Under the pieces are notes generated by a model, which was given only the letters and a program-made list of their open reading frames with translations, was not told the origin of the DNA and ran no database searches. Positions 58,261 to 64,000 of a stretch of 64,000 nt of DNA are shown one piece after another. The stretch is taken from contig JAZHRO010000012.1 in NCBI GenBank assembly GCA_037157565.1, forward strand, positions 7,280,501-7,344,500. The letters are read 5' to 3'. The DNA is from Thalassia testudinum. Taxonomy: Eukaryota > Streptophyta > Magnoliopsida > Alismatales > Hydrocharitaceae. The translations under genes and the position numbers were made by a program. Numbering within the stretch: position 1 is the stretch's first letter; every line of letters begins with the position of its first letter.

Positions 58261-59429
58261 CCACAACATGTTTACAACATGGCCTTGTTTAGGACCCATA
58301 TGTTTTTGCAACACAACCACGGTTGCCGCGGCCACAGAACAGCAACTTGGTCGCAAGAAAAAGCCACAGCCACGACTAAAATGGTTATAGCGGTAACAGG
58401 GCATTGGCCACTATTTTAAACGCTTAAACAAGCATTTATTTGAGCGGCCACAGCATGTAACTACTACAACTGCAACTCAAATGCAAAACCAAATGAGCCA
58501 TTAACGTCAGACCATACCAACATGTGTGAAATGGGAATGCAGAGAGTGTTAGTCATATTTTGCCAAATGAGAATGTTACCGAACTGTTTTTTTGAACAGT
58601 AAAGTGGATGATCACATAAGAGGAGTGACCATCCAATCTAAATGTTACCAAAGTTAAGTTTCACATAAAAATGAAAGATAAGTTGATCAATAGCTCCCAA
58701 CCATTGAGTTGGTGAAGAGAAACCTCACATCCATTCCTTGTCTCTCTGCTTAAGGGTGTTCTCTCCTTGTATTCTCTTTCCGAGCAACCTCCTCCCTTGG
58801 TGTGCTCACCTAGGGTGCAGCCCCACAACCTCAAATATGTTCTAGTGTTTCTTGTTGGTCCTAGAGTAGTGCTAGAACCCTATCCACACCCCCCCCCCCA
58901 ACCACTTCTCTATTTTTTATTGTAACTATTTTTCTATTAAATTATTAATGACCCTCCCAAATCTTACAAGTTTGCCATTTTAGTCGAAATTAGTATTTGC
59001 TTTACCTATAGTTACTTCTCCCTTGCATTCATTGACTTGCTACTCCCCTAAACCTATTTTTCGATCCTCTCTCTATCTTCACTTGAAACATGTCAACCTT
59101 TTTCTTCCTACACCATGATGGCCAGTGATCTTTGGACCTGGCGCATACGAAGGACAGAGAACTATTCAAATGCCTTAAGAACAGTTGTGGACTATAAAAG
59201 AAGATTCCATTGTACATGAGAAGGGAGGATACTTCTAATGCTGTGGTCTCAAAAAGATGCCTGCATTTCAAGGTTTATAGACAGAAGGCCTATTGCTTCT
59301 AAAGGTCTGCTGGAAATGCTGATGAATTTCTGAAACAGTATACCATTTCTTTCTTCCAAGAAATGGGAGCACAATCCAGGCAAAACAAGGTACAACATCA
59401 TAATTGAGGCAAAAATCATTTGGACAGGG
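58261..59429. other. No recognisable gene
   Basis: It contains a CCAC/GGCCAC-rich patch (58310-58460), a short C run (about 58889-58899) and small frames without family features. Confidence 0.35.
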
Positions 59430-59998
59430 CCCCACGTAATTTTGAGAGAAATCCAGCCACACTTGAAAGAGGCAAGCCTCTCATGAAGACAGCAGATTAT
59501 GCCTTCAAGGAAGCATGTATTTGGCTATAGATCCGTGATATTGCTTCTAAATTTTGTGACGAAAGGGCTATTTTCAAGTTGGCAAGTGCAATTGGGGCAC
59601 TAATTGATGCTGCGCATGAGCTTATCACAAGCAAGGAATATTTTGAGGGCAAAGGTTATGCCGGACATAGTTCTCTCCTTGACACAGAGGTCTCCATGAA
59701 TTATGGAAGATCTCCTCTGAGTCCCTCTAAACTATGAAAGTTTGATAAGATTTTGGGTTTTTTTACAGAAGAATAGGTCATGCCTATGCTTAACAAACCA
59801 ATTTTTTAAAGATTAAACAGCTAATTCCAAATGTACATCAGAAGGTCTCAAGACCGAGGTAGAGAAGCACATCAAGCCAAAGTATGATGATTCTATCAAA
59901 GCCACAGTCAAACAATTGAAGGATTTGCAGGAAAAACGTGATGACATTTTTGGTCCAAAGATGTTCAGTACAAACTCAGGCCAGAAAGAGAGTGAGTG
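59430..59998 (+). pseudogene. Unidentified broken protein-coding fragment
   Basis: Two protein-like stretches lie here. The first (about 59430-59738) reads PLMKTADYAFKEACIWL, one TAG, IRDIASKFCDERAIFKLASA, IGALIDAAHELITSKEYFEG and SMNYGRSPLSPSKL, then a stop. The second (about 59812-59998), in another frame, reads GLKTEVEKHIKPKYDDSIKA then TVKQLKDLQEKRDDIFGPKM and ends in a stop. Their helical, charged composition and length are unlike the shadow frames around them. I do not recognise the family. It may be a host gene copy brought in by a transposon or a dead gene. A TTTTTTTACAG acceptor-like sequence near 59770 could be an intron end. Confidence 0.4.
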
Positions 59999-60067
59999 AG
60001 AGTAAGTCAGAAACCACACAGCTGAAGCACTCTAGACCACTAGAGGAGGAACCAGCACTGCTCAAGT

Positions 60068-60816
60068 AGTGTTCTGAATGCCCACGGTATGTCCAGGAAA
60101 TAGCCTTTTTTTGATGTGAGGCAAAATCGACACACAAGTACTGTCAAAATGCAAGAGTTTCAACAATATTGTGCCAAATTTCTATGGTATGTTGACAATG
60201 TCGACAAAATAGGTGTTATAAAGTACAATTCTTATACTGTTTTCATATTTTAAGGTCGACATGAATGGACGGCTCACTAGCCCATTTCTATCCATTACTA
60301 TTACTGCATGTTTGTTAGGGGCGCTAGGAACTCTTCCAAGGGTATTCCCTTCCTATTTGTTAGAACTTTAAGGTATTTTAGCTTCTCCAAAATTAAAAAG
60401 TATCTATTTCATTTTTCTTTAAAGCTAGATATATGCTACAATCTCTAGATTGATTGATAAATTATAGATTTTAAAGATTACTAGATCCATGAGTTTATAG
60501 TAGGTTAACTAGTTTCTTTATTGTATGATCTATATATTTTATAAAGTTAAATTGTTAAATCTTAGGATTTCCTGCTTAAATATTTTTTCAATAGGATTAA
60601 TGTTCAACTTTTTATCAAGTATTGGTAGCACGATTATATAAATTTAATACAATTATAGATGTTTTGATAAAATTTCAAGATTTCCTCTGGTGTCTCTGAA
60701 ATGCCTAATTTTTAGGGTTCGAAGCCATCGAAATTTTGGCATTTCATTGACATGCCATCAAAATGCCTTCGAAATGGATATTTCCAAAATCATCAAATCA
60801 GCATTTAAAACCTTGT
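60068..60816 (+). mobile_element. MITE copy E, divergent and longer relative of the GCATGC family
   Basis: The left end (GTTCTGAATGCCCACGG) and right end (CAGCATTTAAAACCTTGT) match family ends. Flanks GCTCAAGT (60060-60067) and ACTCAAGG (60817-60824) agree in six of eight bases. About 480 bp of AT-rich sequence lies in the middle, either a later insertion or an ancestral longer form. Confidence 0.45.
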
Positions 60817-60824
60817 ACTCAAGG

Positions 60825-61155
60825 AAGGAGGAAAACAGCCTGCATGTCTAATATGGCAGCTGGAGAGATGTCTTTCTTCAAAATGCACAATCTATTTCTT
60901 ATTTGGATATCGCTTCTTTTGCACCCTCCACCACTAATTCAATTTTTTAAAAAAAAGAAAAGGATGGTTAACAAGCAATATTAACCCCCCAGCTTCACTA
61001 AAAGCTAGAAAGGTCAAACAGTAAAACCCCATCAACCAAAGACCATTAATTCAGTGCTCTTTCCCCTACCCTACCAAACTTCAAGCCATAACTCCCTCCA
61101 CTACCTCTATGGCACCACAAAGTCAGCTGCACCCCCTTCATCCACATGATTCTTT
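60825..61155. other. Short stretch before LINE-2 without clear content
   Basis: No domain is seen. It may be the 5' untranslated part of LINE-2. Confidence 0.3.
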
Positions 61156-64000
61156 TTGCCCTTTCTCTTACCTCTACGAGCCAAAAATTCTATGGTACTA
61201 ACAAGGAGGTTCCTAATGGGATGGCCCTCAACTAGCCGAAACCCATCTCCAAGACCTCCAGCCCAAACTACTAACTTATCAAAAGCCTATCCTGAAAATA
61301 TGGAGTTCCAAGATCCACCCCTTCCCCCCATTTACATCACACAAAATTTAAGAGAATCTAACAGCTTAAGTAGGGAAGATTTCATCAAATTAAACACTCT
61401 CCAGTGCCCTCTGAGACACAGAAAAGGAAGCCCGCGCCCTATCATGTTCATTTCCCCTCTCATGGAAGAAGAGAAATCACTTAAATTCCAAGTTATTCTC
61501 CTGAAATCTTCTAATAAGAAGCAGCTGAAATCCTCAAGAAAGAAGCACAGGTCTTATTGTAAAGCTCTAACAACTGATCCAAAGACCAATTAAGACCTTC
61601 CAATTGATGAAAGCCAACATCCTTGGTCTACTGAAATTGACATGCTTGAAGCTTGATGCAAGGGACAGAATAAAAGATAATGGACAAATCCACCGTTGAG
61701 ATCTCAATTAGAACTCCGATGGCTCACCCCCTAGATTCCAACAAACTGCTCAATCTAAATAAGCATTCTTTTATGGAATTGCAGAAGTTTAAGGAAGTTC
61801 CTCTGTGATTCTTCATCTTCCAAAGCCCATTACAGCCTCTACTCCAACCTTGATTTTGTTCAGGAGATGCATTATGGCATCCCATTTAAATAATTTATAA
61901 AAACAAGGGAAAAAAAAAGGGCTCCAAGGCTATGAGTTTTCGGTTGTTGATGCTGTGGGCAAATCAGGAGGATTGTCCTTCATGGCAAATTCCTAATAAA
62001 TGTACTTCATTGCATGGGTTATCATGGCTCCCCCGTGCTTTTTGATATCTATGGCAAATCTAAACAGTTGGACCTCCCTGTCTTTACAGTACTCTAGATG
62101 GGCAGGACAAAATATCCATTTGGAATAGTATGTCTCAAACTTCCTGTCACCCTTGACATCCATCCGCAACTATAATTATTCATCTGCAAAGGTTGTGTAG
62201 GACAGCTTAACTCACATAACTTTTAAGACTACCTTGCTTACAAGGTGGTCATATGGATTTGGGGTTTGTGGGACCCACCTAAACTCAGTCTAATAATAAA
62301 AAACCACTCAAACATGAGGAAAAGATTGGACAGGGCTCTTGCTACAAGAGCTATGTGGTCTTACTTTCCTCATGCAGGTGATCTCCATTTACCAGCAATC
62401 GAGAGTTGCCGCTCCCCATCTTTCTCTGACTGGGGAAAAAACCAAGGATAGAAATTACATTTGGTGTATTGGCCTCTGGTGGCTTAAAAAGGAGGGTCAC
62501 AAAGAAAATTTCAAGTGCTGTTGGGAGAGCTTGAAAGCTGAAGGAACAAGTTTACTACATAGAAGTGAATAAAGAAATCTCAAAGTAGGTTGCAAAAGAT
62601 GTTAATAGTTGGCAGAATAAGAAGGCATATATCGGACAGTGCCTTGAAATTATTCAATTGGATCCTATTGCCAACGAAGTTTAAAAAGAGTATCGTGAAA
62701 TTGCTGCAAGAAGAGTATATTCATGCACCTCGCTGAGGAGTGTCTCTGGTTCCAGCAGTTGAAGAATATAAGAGTCAAAAGAGGTGATGAAGAAAGAATG
62801 CTATCACTAGAATCTGAGAAATACACTGGTCCATCTCCCAATATGCTTCAATGGATTTTAGGCCACTTTCTAGTAATTCAAATAACAGTGATATGAAGCT
62901 AATTGTGCTCAGACTGGAGGACTATGCAATGGAAGAGGAACCACACGTACTTGAGAGCATACCTACCAAAAAGGAAGTTTGTGCTACATTTTACAGGATT
63001 GACTGTATGAAAAGTCCTGGTCCAGGTGGTTTTCCTCCTGTCTTCTAGCAAAAGAATTGGAATAACATGGGCAAGGACATGGTATAATTGTACAAAAACC
63101 CTTATTGGATGGAGGCTTGCCCCTGGGGTCAAAAGACACCTTACTGTGATCCCCACAAATGATATGCTACTGAGCAAAAAAAATTATACACCTAGCAGTT
63201 TAACAAATGCGGTGTACAAATTAATCTCAAAGGCTGTTGAAGAAAGGTAGAAAACCCTACTTTTCAAAATCTGTGTCTTCTCAGTAGGCAGACAAATTTC
63301 AGAAAATGTTATCCAGATAAGTTATTCACTCCATGCATTCTAGAAAGAACAATAAAAGGCACATGACTATCCAGTTGGATTTAGAAAAAGCATTTGACCA
63401 GGTAGAATGGAGGTCCATTTTAGATTTGTTACGGCATTTTCCCCTTCCATTGATTTTATATCTCTTACTAAATCTTGCACTACCACTTTTGCATTCTCTA
63501 TTCTCATTAATGGCTCTCCTAGCACTACAATTACAGCATTAAAGGGGTTAAACAGGGCTATCCTTTGTCCTCTTCATCTTATGTTCACAATTTCTGTCTA
63601 GATTGTTGATAAAATTGCAAATTTCAGAATACTTATTACAATATAGTGTTAAGGCAATTGCTCCACCAGTTTCTCACCTCATGTTTGCCGATAAGACCAT
63701 CATCTTTTGGAAAGCTATAGGGTTAGAGGCCACAAAGATTAAGGCTCACTGAGTAAGCAGTTTCTTCAGTACTCAGATATGTAGTCAAAATTGAGTTGCA
63801 GATATTCAAAAGCTTTAAAGATGCAATGTTTTTGGGATGCCCCTCATTCAACAGTAGGGGAAGCACCTGGCTCATAAATCCCTGGTGGAGGTAAAATCTA
63901 AGTTGAGTGGATGACAACGAAGAGATCTTTCTCAAGCAGGACATTCTGTTATATTCCCCAATTTTTGTGCCACTCACATGCACACCATAGCCTTATGAAA
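61156..64000 (+). mobile_element. LINE-2: plus-strand plant LINE, runs off the window end
   Basis: An open frame at 61156-61593 (Ser/Pro/Lys-rich) may be the end of ORF1. ORF2 endonuclease text starts near 61755 (LILLWNCRSLR) and includes SNMRKRLDRALATRAMWSYF and HLPAIES (62.3-62.4 kb). The RT follows: PTKKEVCATFYRIDCMKSPG then PGGFPPVF, YMTIQLDLEKAFDQVEW-like text at 63360-63410 and HLMFADKTIIF. The catalytic FADD became FADK (63684-63695). Many stops and frame changes occur. It has the opposite orientation to LINE-1 and is a different copy. Confidence 0.8.

Noticed and set aside
1..64000. CRISPR arrays, bacterial operons, riboswitches, rRNA or tRNA genes
   Set aside because: No regularly spaced identical repeats or bacterial gene layout were seen. 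tRNA-like text occurs only as primer binding sites. A covariance-model scan was not possible here.

Overview
This window is plant nuclear DNA, almost certainly from an angiosperm with a repeat-rich genome. The signs are spliced eukaryotic gene pieces with GT-AG introns, plant-type LTR retrotransposons with tRNA-Asp and tRNA-Met primer binding sites, plant L1-type LINEs, a plant-type extra retrotransposon ORF, and no bacterial gene organisation. The GC-rich stretches and the LTR style hint at a monocot, but I cannot name a species.

Host genes make up very little of it. One exon resembling the C-terminus of dihydrofolate synthetase/folylpolyglutamate synthase lies at 1.55-1.89 kb (+). The last two coding exons of an LSM6 gene, with a clean 105-bp intron, lie at 34.8-35.1 kb (-). 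An unidentified broken coding fragment lies at 59.4-60.0 kb (+).

The rest is mainly layered mobile DNA, and the layers can be peeled back using target-site duplications (TSDs).

Array 1 (7.9-28.3 kb): a minus-strand Copia element (7902-28342, TSD TAATA) was entered by a plus-strand Athila-lineage Gypsy element (9064-23259, TSD [T/G]CTAC). The Athila 3' LTR was then split by a 2.7-kb probable solo LTR (19827-22517, TSD CCAAC).

Array 2 (about 35.6-54.7 kb): a degraded plus-strand Copia is split by a minus-strand LINE (36178-52017). The LINE is split by a SIRE/Maximus-like plus-strand Copia (36745-47021, TSD CCACA). The 5' LTR of that Copia is split by a small hAT-like MITE (37458-37839), and a second copy of the MITE sits in the LINE reverse transcriptase (48448-48764).

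Array 3 (about 55-58.3 kb): a degraded minus-strand Copia is entered by a short-LTR non-autonomous (TRIM-like) element (56306-58065), which carries another MITE copy. A further MITE copy lies at 54974-55315. From about 61 kb to the window end runs a broken plus-strand LINE.

All autonomous elements seen here are dead: they carry in-frame stops and frameshifts, and several have lost catalytic aspartates. The most interesting items are the GCATGC-studded hAT-like MITE family (five copies), the array of AGACGTCT palindromes in the SIRE-like LTRs and 3' region, the extra ORF of that element, and the LSM6 gene whose first exon is missing beside a 19-kb transposon pile.
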